A stretch of 23,290 bases of DNA from Deltaproteobacteria bacterium (GCA_947483545.1 CANKNP010000030.1:1-23290), one strand, 5' to 3'. Positions 7,644 through 15,405 are shown, counted from the stretch's first letter. Made by a program: numbers and translations. The notes: a model not told the origin generated them from the letters alone.

Positions 7644-8777
7644 TCACCCCCCCAAAACCACCCGCACCCGCTCCCGCACCTCCCGCAGCGCCACCGGCAG
7701 CGAAGCAGGCGAGAAGCACGCATCGATCTCGCGTCCGATGCCCTCCACCCGTCGGGTCCAGCCGTCCAGCGTGACCGGGTCTGCGCCCTCCGGTCGCGCC
7801 CTCATGACCGTCTCGGCGGCCTCGGCGATCCGCGCGGCGCGGGCCAACGGTCCCCCAGAAGCCTCGGCCGCGGCGCCCCGCAGCGTGGCGTTCTCGCTCC
7901 GGGAGAGCAGCGGGGCGAGCTCCTCGCGGGCCAGCGTCTGGTTTGCAGCGGTCGGCACCGCATAGACCAGCGGCCACAAGTCGGCTGGGCCCGCCACCGT
8001 CCGCCCGTCGAGCAGCGCGGCGGCCGCGATCAGCCGCTGCGACCGCACCACCCGCCGATCGGGTAGCACCACGCCGGCCTTTCGCAGCGTCCGCACGGCG
8101 TGCGCCAGCAGCGGTCTCGCGGCCTCTAAATCCACGTTGCGAAGCTGGGCCGACAAGCTGTCGAGCGCCGCCATCGCCCCGGGGACCGGCTCCGGCGGCG
8201 GGCCTTGCACCCCCCACCCCTCAGCCAGGAGCTGCTCCAAGAACGGATCGCCCACTGGCTCGACGAACGCGCGCACGAGAAAACGGTCTGCGAACGCGGC
8301 AAGCGACTCGTCGTCGGGGAGCGCGTTGCTGGCCCCTACGGCCACGCGAAGGGGAACAGCGCGGACGGTGTGGCCGCGTCGAAAGACCCGCTCGTTCAAC
8401 ACCCCGAGCAGGGTGTTCAGGATCGCGGTCGAACCGAGGAAAACCTCATCGAGGAAGGCGATCTCGGCCTCGGGCAACATGCCTGTGGTCTCGACCTCCA
8501 CCGCACCCTCGCGCAGCCGCCGCAGATCGATGGGCCCGAAGATCTCATTCGGCTCGGTGAACCTGCCCAGCAGGTATTCAAAGGTCCGGCCGCCGAGGGC
8601 CCGGGCGACCCGGCGCGCGGCCTCAGACTTCGCGGTGCCGGGGGGACCGATCACCAGGACGTGCTCGCCGGCCACCGCCGCCAACACGATGGCCTCGACG
8701 AGCGTCTCGCGCTCGACCAAGCCGCGCCGGGCGGAGAGGATCGCGGCGTTGAGGGTGGCGACGGGGGTGGGGAGCAT
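7644..8777 (-). CDS. MoxR-family AAA+ ATPase
   Basis: 377 aa. The AAA+ core shows Walker A GPPGTAKS (residues 44-51), Walker B IAFLDE (106-111) followed by the MoxR-typical FLGSTAILNTLLGVLNER, sensor-1 region VGASNALPDD (148-156) and the AFADRFLVR segment (161-169). The C-terminal lid runs to about 285, with an Ala/Arg-rich helical tail after it. MoxR ATPases remodel or load cofactors onto partner proteins, commonly with a vWA protein. Here the matching vWA and bpX genes lie on the same strand at 4612-147, but separated by the plus-strand cassette. The gene starts 35 bp downstream of a lipoprotein gene and probably shares its transcript with thyX. No gene symbol is given because MoxR subfamilies differ in role. 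Confidence 0.92.
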   Translation of the reverse strand: MLPTPVATLNAAILSARRGLVERETLVEAIVLAAVAGEHVLVIGPPGTAKSEAARRVARALGGRTFEYLLGRFTEPNEIFGPIDLRRLREGAVEVETTGMLPEAEIAFLDEVFLGSTAILNTLLGVLNERVFRRGHTVRAVPLRVAVGASNALPDDESLAAFADRFLVRAFVEPVGDPFLEQLLAEGWGVQGPPPEPVPGAMAALDSLSAQLRNVDLEAARPLLAHAVRTLRKAGVVLPDRRVVRSQRLIAAAALLDGRTVAGPADLWPLVYAVPTAANQTLAREELAPLLSRSENATLRGAAAEASGGPLARAARIAEAAETVMRARPEGADPVTLDGWTRRVEGIGREIDACFSPASLPVALREVRERVRVVLGG

Positions 8778-8811
8778 GGGGGGGGGTAACGTGCGGGAGT
8801 CCGGTGCCTCT

Positions 8812-9312
8812 TCACCCCGGCGCGATGACCCCTGGCGCTGGCTCCACCACCTTCGGCTCCCCCTCCGGCGCCCGCGGGAGCATCTTGCCCGGCGGCTTCA
8901 CCGGCTCCGCCACTTCGGGCACCGGCTGCACCACCACCGGCTCCACCGCCACCGGCTGCCCCCCCTCCACCGCAGGCGCCGTCACCACCGTCGCATCGAT
9001 GACCACGAGCAGATCCGCCTCCTGGTGCCCGTGCGTCTTGACCGTCATTCCAAGCTGCAGGTCCCCCGCCAGCACCGTCCGACCGTCGATGGTCAGCACC
9101 CCGGTCGCGGGCAGGTGGCCAATGACCGTCTGGCCTTCGCCGACTTGCACCCACGTGCGGGACTCCGCGCTTACAGACGTCACAATCCCCGTCACCGTGA
9201 CCTCTCCCGCGTCCCCGCCCGTGGTGACAGGTGCCGGCTCCGGCGGGGGGTTGGGCTGCATCATCGGCTCTTGGACACCGCACGCCGCCAACATCACAAG
9301 GACACCGATCAT
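8812..9312 (-). CDS. Predicted lipoprotein with central beta-rich domain and Pro-rich tail
   Basis: 166 aa. A short signal sequence ends in the lipobox MLAAC, so Cys11 is the probable lipidated residue. Residues 12-30 are Pro-rich. Residues about 36-110 form a compact beta-rich domain ([40 protein letters not shown]), possibly OB-like. Residues 112-166 are a repetitive Pro/Val/Glu tail ([19 protein letters not shown]), typical of extended periplasmic spacers. The start is chosen at 9312 because it gives an ATGA overlap with the thyX stop and places the lipobox at residue 11. The longer start at 9354 would overlap thyX without adding a sensible signal. Function unknown. Confidence 0.82.
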   Translation of the reverse strand: MIGVLVMLAACGVQEPMMQPNPPPEPAPVTTGGDAGEVTVTGIVTSVSAESRTWVQVGEGQTVIGHLPATGVLTIDGRTVLAGDLQLGMTVKTHGHQEADLLVVIDATVVTAPAVEGGQPVAVEPVVVQPVPEVAEPVKPPGKMLPRAPEGEPKVVEPAPGVIAPG

Positions 9313-10220
9313 GACGTCGCTCCCGGGCGGATCGCCGCCATCAGTTCGGTCCACTCGCGTTTGGAGAGCCCGGAGGATCCGGCGTCTACAGGTTCACCCG
9401 CCAGCAGCCTGCGGACCACGGCGAGCATCGGACCCGAGAGGTTGAACGCCCCGAGTCGATAGTCCACGAAAGCTTCGTAGCAGTGCGGCACCCAATCCTT
9501 CACTACGCTCGCGATGGCCTCGCCGTACACCCGGATCTCGTATTGGGCGTGCGGGTCGATGCGCAGCGCGAGAAAATGCAGCAAGTTGTGTAAATCAACT
9601 TTCCAATACCACTGGGTGTAGTAGCCGACCGAAAGGTTCATGCGGGCAAGCTCACGGGCCAGGCCGGCGTCGTCGATCAGCTTCTCGTAGGTGTCGTAGG
9701 TCTGCTCGTGGTCGCGGCGCAACAGGCGCAGCACCTCGGCGGCGCTGTCGGGGTCGAGGACCTCGCCGCGGCCCTGCTTGTTGTTGCTGGACTGCCGTGC
9801 CAGATCTTCGGGGCGGGGCAGGTAGAACTCGCGGTCCATGATCGAATAGCGCGCGCTGTACTCGTTCACGTTGGCGGTGCGGTGCCGGATCCACTGCCGG
9901 GCGACGAAGATTGGCAGCTTGACGTGCAGCTTCAACTCGCACATTTCCAGCGGCGTGGTGTGCCGGTGGCGCATCAGGTAGCGGATCAGCCCGCGGTCGT
10001 CGTTCTGCGTGCGCGTGCCCTTGCCGTAGGAGACGCGGGCGGCCTGCACCACCGCGCTGTCATCGCCCATGTAGTCCACGACGCGCACAAACCCGTGGTC
10101 GAGGCAGGGGATCGGGTGAAAGAGGCGCTCTTCAAGGGCCGGGACGGTCGGCCGTCGCGTGACGCAACGTTCGGCGAGTTGAGCCTGTAGTTCTGCGAGG
10201 TCGTCGGTGGAGACGGTCAT
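9309..10220 (-). CDS. thyX: Flavin-dependent thymidylate synthase ThyX
   Basis: 303 aa. The ThyX signature [15 protein letters not shown] is at residues 112-126 and matches the family pattern RHRxxxxNExSxRYS used for FAD and dUMP binding. Other conserved stretches are [10 protein letters not shown] (60-69), [11 protein letters not shown] (82-92) and a C-terminal [21 protein letters not shown]. The enzyme makes dTMP from dUMP with methylene-tetrahydrofolate and NADPH in the cytoplasm. The length is somewhat above the roughly 220-250 aa of many ThyX proteins, with about 35 extra N-terminal and some extra C-terminal residues. No Shine-Dalgarno is visible before ATG 10220. A TAAAC about seven bases upstream might be part of a -10 for a leaderless transcript. 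It is coupled to a lipoprotein gene by a 4-bp overlap, an unusual partner for a nucleotide-synthesis gene. Confidence 0.96.
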   Translation of the reverse strand: MTVSTDDLAELQAQLAERCVTRRPTVPALEERLFHPIPCLDHGFVRVVDYMGDDSAVVQAARVSYGKGTRTQNDDRGLIRYLMRHRHTTPLEMCELKLHVKLPIFVARQWIRHRTANVNEYSARYSIMDREFYLPRPEDLARQSSNNKQGRGEVLDPDSAAEVLRLLRRDHEQTYDTYEKLIDDAGLARELARMNLSVGYYTQWYWKVDLHNLLHFLALRIDPHAQYEIRVYGEAIASVVKDWVPHCYEAFVDYRLGAFNLSGPMLAVVRRLLAGEPVDAGSSGLSKREWTELMAAIRPGATS

Positions 10221-10274
10221 GCGGCACGTTTAGCCCGGGGCGGCGTCGGGGGCGGCCTGAGCTCGCCTCGCCTT

Positions 10275-10288
10275 GATACCCTCCCGCG
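10275..10288 (+). promoter_or_regulatory. Possible -10 box for a leaderless transcript
   Basis: GATACC (10275-10280) lies eight C-rich bases before the ATG of the SPASM-like gene, and no Shine-Dalgarno is present. A transcript starting from this -10 would begin at or just before the start codon. A TATACT box in the same relation to the GTG at 20531 strengthens the idea. Confidence 0.35.
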
Positions 10289-10597
10289 ATGCCCGCCCCC
10301 GCCCGCGCCGAACCCCGCCCGCCCTGCGCGGGCCTGTGGGACACGCCGATGATCCAGGTGAACGGCGATGTCACGACCTGCTGCCTCGACGAGCACTTGG
10401 AAAACAAGGTCGGAAACATCAACGAGAAGCCGCTCTCGGAGATCTGGACCGGCGAGACGATGGAGCGCTGGCGCCAGGCTCACATCGACGGCCGATTTGC
10501 GGCCTCCGGCCCGTATTGCACGCGTTGTAACTGGCGATCCGCGGGTGCATTGTCTCCTGAGCGGATCGCAGCATGGCGGAGCCGGCCCCCCCGATGA
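10289..10597 (+). CDS. Stand-alone SPASM-like Fe-S domain protein
   Basis: 102 aa. The sequence follows the SPASM/Twitch C-terminal pattern of radical SAM enzymes. Cys13 is followed by W and MIQVNGDVTTCCLD (Cys31, Cys32), then VGNINEKPLSEIWTGE, WRQAHIDG and finally CTRC (Cys77, Cys80). The radical SAM barrel and its CxxxCxxC motif are absent here, and nothing of the kind lies just upstream, where thyX runs the other way. It is therefore a free-standing auxiliary cluster domain rather than a truncated enzyme tail with its N-terminus nearby. It may bind a [4Fe-4S] cluster and act with a radical SAM enzyme encoded elsewhere. Its stop overlaps the start of the ABC ATPase (ATGA), so it heads a four-gene operon. 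Confidence 0.8.
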   Translation: MPAPARAEPRPPCAGLWDTPMIQVNGDVTTCCLDEHLENKVGNINEKPLSEIWTGETMERWRQAHIDGRFAASGPYCTRCNWRSAGALSPERIAAWRSRPPR

Positions 10598-11499
10598 CCC
10601 TCGCGATTCGCACCGAGAAGCTCGGTAAAACCTACTACTCCGGCTTCTTCCGGTTTCCCTACCTGGCGCTGTCGGACCTGGACCTCGAGGTGCCCGAAGG
10701 CTCGTCCTTCGGGTTCATCGGCCCCAACGGCGCAGGCAAGACCACGGCGATCAAGGCGTTGATGGGCTTGCAGCGGCCCACCGCCGGTGCGGGCTGGATC
10801 CACGGCAAGTCGATCCTCGACACCGAGTGCCGAGCGCGCGTCGGCTTCCTCCCGGAGCGCCCTTACTTCTACGAGCATTTGACGGCGCGGGAGTTCCTGG
10901 ACTTCTACGCCCGGCTCTCCGGCGTGCGGAGCGCAGACCGGGCGGCGAGGATCGCCGCGTTGTTGGAGCGCGTGGACCTCGCACGTTTTCGGGACATCGC
11001 GCTGGGCAAGTTCTCGAAGGGCATGCTCCAGCGGGCGGGTATCGCCCAGGCGCTCATCGCCGACCCCGATCTGCTCGTGCTGGACGAGCCGATGAGCGGT
11101 CTCGACCCGGTGGGGCGCGCGTTGGTCCGGGATCTGATCCTGGAGGAGCGTCGGGCTGGAAAGACCGTGTTTTTCTCGTCGCACGTGCTCTCGGACATCG
11201 AGGCCATCTGTGACCGCGTGGCGATGGTGGTCCGCGGCAAGCTGCGGGGTCAGGGCCTTGTCTCGGAGCTGCTCGCGGGGGCCGTGCTGCACGTGGAGCT
11301 GCGGTTGCGGCGCGGAGATGTGGTCGAGGTACGCCGGGTACCGCCCGCCGATGGGGACGCGGCGTTGGACGCGGCCCGGCGCGAGGGGTGGAGCGTGGTT
11401 TCGGTCCAACCCGTGTCCAAGTCCCTGGAGCAGGTGCTGTTGGACGAGGTGGAGCGCGCAGCACCCATCGATGGCAGTCGGATGGGGGTGCTGGCGTGA
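10594..11499 (+). CDS. ABC transporter ATP-binding protein
   Basis: 301 aa. Walker A GPNGAGKT is at residues 43-50, the Q-loop region is VGFLPERPYFYEHL, the signature is FSKGMLQRAGIA (140-151), Walker B LLVLDEP is at 160-166, D-loop SGLD follows, and the switch His is in FFSSHVLSD. The first 220 residues are the ATPase; the last 80 form a beta-rich C-terminal extension as in drug- or gliding-type ABC-2 exporters. I prefer ATG 10594 over 10573 because it overlaps the preceding stop by 4 bp. The permease start overlaps its stop (GTGA). It would power export by the adjoining membrane protein; the substrate is unknown. Confidence 0.93.
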   Translation: MTLAIRTEKLGKTYYSGFFRFPYLALSDLDLEVPEGSSFGFIGPNGAGKTTAIKALMGLQRPTAGAGWIHGKSILDTECRARVGFLPERPYFYEHLTAREFLDFYARLSGVRSADRAARIAALLERVDLARFRDIALGKFSKGMLQRAGIAQALIADPDLLVLDEPMSGLDPVGRALVRDLILEERRAGKTVFFSSHVLSDIEAICDRVAMVVRGKLRGQGLVSELLAGAVLHVELRLRRGDVVEVRRVPPADGDAALDAARREGWSVVSVQPVSKSLEQVLLDEVERAAPIDGSRMGVLA

Positions 11500-12284
11500 G
11501 CAGCGTCGAACGAGCTCTGGTGCGGATCGCAGCGGTGGCGATGAACACCTTTCGCGAGGCGGTGCGGGACAAGGTGCTCTACAGCATACTGCTCTTCGCA
11601 GCACTCCTGCTCCTGGCGTCGCTCGGGATGCGAGAGGTCGCGCTGGGCGACCGGGAGAAGGTCGTCCGAGGCGTCGGGCTGGGCGGCATCTCGTTGGTCG
11701 GTGCGATCATCGCGATCTTCCTGGGGGTGGGCCTCGTTTGGAAGGAGATCGAGCGCAAGACGATCTACACGCTGGCGTCGAAGCCGCTGCCACGCTGGCA
11801 GATCCTGCTGGGCAAGTACCTTGGACTGTGGACGACGCTCGCGCTGGAGGTCGTAATCCTGACAGTCATGTACACGCTGATCATTGGCTACCAACAGGGC
11901 ATGCCGGGAGCGGGTGTGTTTGTCGCGATGGGCATGTTGATGTTGGAGTTGACGCTGGTCACCGCGTTCGCCACGCTGTTCTCGACGTTCGCGAGCCCCC
12001 TGTCAGCCAGCGCGTACACGCTCTGCATCTATGTGATCGGGCACTTCGCGGATGATCTGCACCTGTTCGGCCAGGCTAGCGACAACCCCGGTTTTCGGTC
12101 CCTGACGCTCGCGCTCTACCGGGTCGTGCCCAACCTCGGTATGTTCAACGTGAGGACCGAAGCGGTGCACGGTGTGCCGATCCCAGGGGGCGAAGTGCTG
12201 TGGGCCGGGCTCTATGCGCTGGGGTACACCACCGCAGTGTTGGGCGTAGCGATGATGGTGTTTGAACGGAGGGACTTCAAGTGA
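11496..12284 (+). CDS. ABC-2 type transporter permease
   Basis: 262 aa with about six predicted membrane segments. The clearest are ILLFAALLLLASLGM near residue 31, VGAIIAIFLGVGLV, LALEVVILTVMYTLIIGY, VAMGMLMLELTLVTAFATLF, SAYTLCIYVIGHF, and a last one near the C-terminus. The cytoplasmic stretch WKEIERKTIYTLASKPLPRW is typical of ABC-2 permeases of the NosY/gliding type. The GTG start at 11496 overlaps the ATPase stop, and its own stop overlaps the GTG of the aminotransferase gene, so the three are coupled. It pairs with the ATPase to form an exporter or membrane-remodelling complex; nothing in the sequence tells the substrate. Confidence 0.9.
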   Translation: MSSVERALVRIAAVAMNTFREAVRDKVLYSILLFAALLLLASLGMREVALGDREKVVRGVGLGGISLVGAIIAIFLGVGLVWKEIERKTIYTLASKPLPRWQILLGKYLGLWTTLALEVVILTVMYTLIIGYQQGMPGAGVFVAMGMLMLELTLVTAFATLFSTFASPLSASAYTLCIYVIGHFADDLHLFGQASDNPGFRSLTLALYRVVPNLGMFNVRTEAVHGVPIPGGEVLWAGLYALGYTTAVLGVAMMVFERRDFK

Positions 12285-13345
12285 CGTTGGTGCGGATGGC
12301 GGACATGGCGGCGCGGCATGGGCACGTTGCCGAGCGGGTGGAAGCGCTGGTGGTCGAGGTGCTGAGATCGGGCCGATATGTGGGTGGGCCCTACGTCGAG
12401 CGGGCGCAAGTCGCGTTGGCCGAGCACTTCGGTTGGAAGCACGCGGTGGGCGTAAACAGTGGGACCGATGCGCTCATCTACGCGCTCTACGCCGCGGGGG
12501 TTCGGCCGGGCGACGAGGTGATCGTGCCGGCCGTGACGTTCTTTGCCAGCGCTGGGGCTGTCTGTCGCGTTGGGGCGATCCCTGTGATCGCGGATGTTCG
12601 CGGGGATCTGCCGCTGCTGGACCCGGAGAACCTGCCAATCTCCTCGAAGACCCGGGCGGTGATGGCGGTACACCTGTTTGGCGAGCCCTGTGTGTTGCCA
12701 ACCCTGGACGTGCCCATCGTGGACGACTCGGCCCAGACCGCCGGGTCCGATCCCCCGTGCAAGCTGGGCGAGATCGCGGCGGTCAGCTTCTACCCGACGA
12801 AAACCCTGGGGGCGGCGGGCGATGGCGGGTGTGTGTTCACGGATGACATCGAGGTGATGCGCAAGCTCAAGCTCCTGACGCACCATGGGATGCCGACCCC
12901 CTACTTTGCCGAGCGCGTGGACGGTGTCGTGGGCGCAAACAGCCGACTCGATGCGATCCAGGCGGCGATTTTGACGGTGCACTTGAGTGACATGCCCCGG
13001 AGGGTGTTCAACCGTCGCAAGACCGCGGCGATCTACGACCGCGAGCTCCCGCCGGACATTCGCCGCCTGCCCAGATCCCCGGGGCATCCGGTGCACCAGT
13101 ACGTCGTTCAACTCCCGGAGACGGTGGGGCGTGAGGGCGTGATGCGCCGGCTCGCGGACCAGGGGGTCGAGTCCGCGATCTACTACCCCTGCTCGCTCTC
13201 GGCCCAGCCGGCACTGAGGGACTATGCGCGTCCAACGCCGAACGCGGACGCCTTCTGCGCCTCGTGCCTGGCGCTCCCTGTCCACGAGGCGTTGACCGAG
13301 GCGGAGGTTGGGCGGGTGGTGGAGGCGGTTGGGCGGGCTGTGTAG
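12281..13345 (+). CDS. DegT/DnrJ/EryC1/StrS-family PLP aminotransferase
   Basis: 354 aa, fold type I. GVNSGTDAL (57-65) binds the cofactor phosphate and VDDSAQTAG (147-155) contains the conserved Asp and Gln. SFYPTKTLGAAGDGG (169-183) carries the Schiff-base lysine at Lys174. Later motifs GANSRLDAIQAAIL and a final ALPVHEALTEAEV are typical of this family, which transfers amino groups onto keto-sugars for cell-surface glycans or glycosylated natural products. The GTG start overlaps the permease stop by 4 bp. Together with the ABC exporter this suggests production and export of a modified glycan or small molecule. No other sugar-nucleotide genes are in view, so that link is inference. Confidence 0.92.
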   Translation: MTLVRMADMAARHGHVAERVEALVVEVLRSGRYVGGPYVERAQVALAEHFGWKHAVGVNSGTDALIYALYAAGVRPGDEVIVPAVTFFASAGAVCRVGAIPVIADVRGDLPLLDPENLPISSKTRAVMAVHLFGEPCVLPTLDVPIVDDSAQTAGSDPPCKLGEIAAVSFYPTKTLGAAGDGGCVFTDDIEVMRKLKLLTHHGMPTPYFAERVDGVVGANSRLDAIQAAILTVHLSDMPRRVFNRRKTAAIYDRELPPDIRRLPRSPGHPVHQYVVQLPETVGREGVMRRLADQGVESAIYYPCSLSAQPALRDYARPTPNADAFCASCLALPVHEALTEAEVGRVVEAVGRAV

Positions 13346-13375
13346 GAGCGAGCGCCGCGACGGCACGGTCAGAAC

Positions 13376-14293
13376 CTACACCAGTTCTTCCGCCGAGAGG
13401 ACCGTCACGGCCTGCCCGATCCATCGGTCAAGCGTCTCACCGTCCAAGCAAGCGCGGATGCGCCGCCGTGCCGCCTCGTCCACGGCGATTCCCCGCGCCT
13501 GCAGGAAAGTGAGGATCGCCTCCGCTTTACCCTCGGCTTTACCCTCGGCTTTGCCCCTGGCCTCCCCCCTGGCCTCCCCCTCCTCCGCCAACTCCCGCGC
13601 CTGCACGATTTCGGCCGCGACCTGCTCATACGCATCCTGCTCGATGTCGGTGAAGGTGGCCCAGTTGGCCAGCTCGACGGCCCTCCGATGGGGCCCCTTC
13701 GGGAGCTCTGCGGGAATTCGCGTGAGCCGTTTGGCATGCGCGAACAGCCAGGCCCACAGCGCGCTCCCGCCACCGGGCCGCTCGCCACCCAGCTTCGGCA
13801 GCTCCAGGAACGCATACTGAACCTGGCGGAGGCCAGAGCTGCCGGTGCTCCTCTCGGTCAGGTTCCAACGGCTGAGCATCGGCACCCGGGGCTGGCCCAT
13901 CGCATCGCGCTCCGCATCGGGCCAAAGGCAGAAGTCACAGATGGAGATCGCGAAGACATCCTTCAGCGAGCCGTATTCCCCCGTCTCCTTGAGTTGGCCA
14001 ACATAGGCCTTGCACGCATTGTAGACGACCCGGTTCTCGAACCCCTTCGTGTGCAACAACTGCATTTCGACGATGAACGTATGACCCGCCTGGTCGGTGC
14101 ATCGAATGTCCAGGATCGAGAGCTTGGCGCCGTCCGCGATGGGCAACTGCTCCGATGGGAGGTACTGGATCCGGGTGATGACCTCATCGCCGACCCGTTC
14201 CAGCAAGTCGTTCAACAACGCGATCAGCAACGGAGGGTGCTTCGCGAAGATCCGCCGGAAGACGAAGTCGTTCTTGAGGTCTGCGAACTTCAT
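13376..14293 (-). CDS. Rpn / PDDEXK_2-family nuclease
   Basis: 305 aa. The N-terminus MKFADLKNDFVFRRIFAKHP is characteristic of the Rpn/PDDEXK_2 family of recombination-promoting nucleases. The restriction-endonuclease-like core is visible as LSILDIRCTD (Asp) followed by TFIVEMQLL (Glu-x-Gln), then the GFENRVVYNACKAYVGQL segment. Residues about 236-257 are a tandem Gly-Glu/Lys-Ala linker encoded by five 12-bp repeats, which in this family varies in length between relatives. The last 45 residues form a small helical domain. No Shine-Dalgarno precedes ATG 14293. The gene is convergent with the aminotransferase and divergent from the small genes at 14533-15373. Such genes are mobile and often multi-copy, so this marks a likely accessory stretch. 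Confidence 0.9.
   Translation of the reverse strand: MKFADLKNDFVFRRIFAKHPPLLIALLNDLLERVGDEVITRIQYLPSEQLPIADGAKLSILDIRCTDQAGHTFIVEMQLLHTKGFENRVVYNACKAYVGQLKETGEYGSLKDVFAISICDFCLWPDAERDAMGQPRVPMLSRWNLTERSTGSSGLRQVQYAFLELPKLGGERPGGGSALWAWLFAHAKRLTRIPAELPKGPHRRAVELANWATFTDIEQDAYEQVAAEIVQARELAEEGEARGEARGKAEGKAEGKAEAILTFLQARGIAVDEAARRRIRACLDGETLDRWIGQAVTVLSAEELV
13524..13583. repeat. Five 12-bp tandem repeats inside the Rpn gene
   Basis: Units begin at 13524, 13536, 13548, 13560 and 13572. The first two are identical (GCTTTACCCTCG) and the last three drift from it. On the coding strand they give repeated Gly-Lys/Glu-Ala-Glu/Arg units. Because 12 is a multiple of three, copy-number change would alter linker length without breaking the frame. 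Confidence 0.85.
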
Positions 14294-14371
14294 GGGGAGA
14301 GGCTAAGGACGGCGGGGGCGGGGCGCAAGCTGAACAGACGGGAATGCCGGGGCTTGGGGGCCCGGCAGGCG

Positions 14372-14411
14372 TCGTGACAATTCGTGACAGTCAGAACTCG
14401 ACGCATACAAC
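14372..14411 (+). promoter_or_regulatory. Direct repeats and possible promoter upstream of 14533
   Basis: TCGTGACA occurs at 14372-14379 and again at 14382-14389, one helical turn apart, which suits a protein-binding site. The second copy supplies GTGACA as a -35-like box, with TACAAC (14406-14411) 16 bp downstream as a possible -10. The promoter reading is tentative; the repeat is plain in the sequence. Confidence 0.4.
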
Positions 14412-14421
14412 ATGCACAAGT

Positions 14422-14472
14422 GGCCCTGGCCCTGGCCCTGGCCCTGGCCCTCGCCCTCGCCCTCGCCCTCGC
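14422..14472. repeat. Hexanucleotide tandem tract
   Basis: Five copies of GGCCCT (14422-14451) are followed directly by three of CGCCCT (14452-14469) and a partial fourth. The tract lies between the possible promoter and the start codon of the gene at 14533, so it would fall in the 5' untranslated region if that promoter is real. Confidence 0.9.
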
Positions 14473-14532
14473 ATAACGTATCGTGGCCGCAACGGCAGGC
14501 GTGCGGTGAACTCAAGCCCTGGAACACACCAC

Positions 14533-14892
14533 ATGTCGCTCATCAACCAGCTCCCCGAAGTCAGCACCGCGGTCAGCGGCAACACGACAACCTACGTCTA
14601 CTATTGGCTGACCGGCTGGATCCCGTGCATCGCGATGAACGCGGCGATGGCGACGTTGAAGCTTCGGAACTGCGGCGGAAACGTGCGGATCTTGCCCGTG
14701 CTCCAGTTCGCCGAAGTCCGCACGGACAAGCCCAGCGCGGTGACGACCCTGGCCGGCTTCACCGCCCTCAGCGCAGATGACGAGTACACGATCACGGCGA
14801 CGAACTACGGGATCGGTACGCTCGCCCCCGGCAACACAAACTTCAATATGAGCACGTGTGAGAACATGTGCGCAGCGGTCTACAGTGACTGA
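14533..14892 (+). CDS. Small probable beta-sandwich protein of unknown function
   Basis: 119 aa (MSLINQLPEVSTAVSG start). Alternating hydrophobic/polar residues (AAMATLKLRNCGGNVRILPV; DDEYTITATNYGIG) suggest a single all-beta domain. Four cysteines occur, two of them close to the C-terminus (STCENMCAAVYSD). It has no signal peptide. No strong Shine-Dalgarno is seen before ATG 14533; an open frame continues upstream through the hexamer tract but without a convincing earlier start. The next gene starts inside its last codons, so the two are coupled. Size, predicted fold and head-of-unit position resemble the 110-aa gene at 5318. Function not recognised. Confidence 0.68.
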   Translation: MSLINQLPEVSTAVSGNTTTYVYYWLTGWIPCIAMNAAMATLKLRNCGGNVRILPVLQFAEVRTDKPSAVTTLAGFTALSADDEYTITATNYGIGTLAPGNTNFNMSTCENMCAAVYSD

Positions 14893-15373
14893 CCCCACGG
14901 ATCGCGTCGGGAGGCGACTTTACAAGGACCCCAACACCGGGGAGGAGGTCGTCGTCGAAATCGACCGCCCCGTCCATGTCTCGCCTCGCATCGTCTCGGA
15001 CCCGCCCGTGGACCCAGACGGTGTCGGCTGCCCGCCAACCCATGGCTACTGGACGGTTGCATACCGCGTCCGGAGGGACGACCAGATCCAGTCTTTCCTG
15101 ACGGACGGGGCGGACTCCTTGGGCGCTCTCTTCTCCGCGCTCGTGGAGCTGGCGCACATCGTCGAATCTGAGCGGCTCGTCGGCCTGTGGGTGTTTCCGC
15201 ATATGTGGCTCAGAGCTGTCGGCCGGAGGCACGCGGATTGCCCGCACTACGGAGAGGGGCCTTGCACGGCCCCCGCCACAGCGACCTCCGCCGGGGCGAA
15301 GCGTCCGCGCAAGGCCCGAGCAAAACCCGCGACCCCGGACGACAAGCCGACCGGGAGACGGAATAGCGGCTGA
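14885..15373 (+). CDS. Protein of unknown function, intact copy of a tandem pair
   Basis: 162 aa. The core AYRVRRDDQIQSFLTDGADS (residues about 59-78), LFSALVELAHIVESERL, and VFPHMWLRAVGRRHADCP reads as a compact mixed alpha/beta domain. The C-terminal 35 residues are basic, Pro/Ala-rich and probably disordered (KRPRKARAKP). The GTG start overlaps the end of the upstream gene by 8 bp. The reading frame is supported by a second, degraded copy at about 15823-16140 that keeps the same core with roughly 60 percent identical residues by eye. No catalytic motif is evident and I do not recognise the family. Confidence 0.68.
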   Translation: MTDPTDRVGRRLYKDPNTGEEVVVEIDRPVHVSPRIVSDPPVDPDGVGCPPTHGYWTVAYRVRRDDQIQSFLTDGADSLGALFSALVELAHIVESERLVGLWVFPHMWLRAVGRRHADCPHYGEGPCTAPATATSAGAKRPRKARAKPATPDDKPTGRRNSG

Positions 15374-15405
15374 TCGGCGCACGCCCGTCAGCCACAGGCT
15401 GGCCG

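Noticed and set aside
14303..14527. Minus-strand Gly-Glu/Gly-Gln repeat peptide over the hexamer tract
   Set aside because: It has no start context, and its repeat is explained by the DNA tandem tract.
14412..14780. Open frame with Trp-Pro/Ser-Pro repeats over the hexamer tract
   Set aside because: It overlaps the better supported 119-aa gene in another frame, and the repeat peptide is a by-product of the hexamers.
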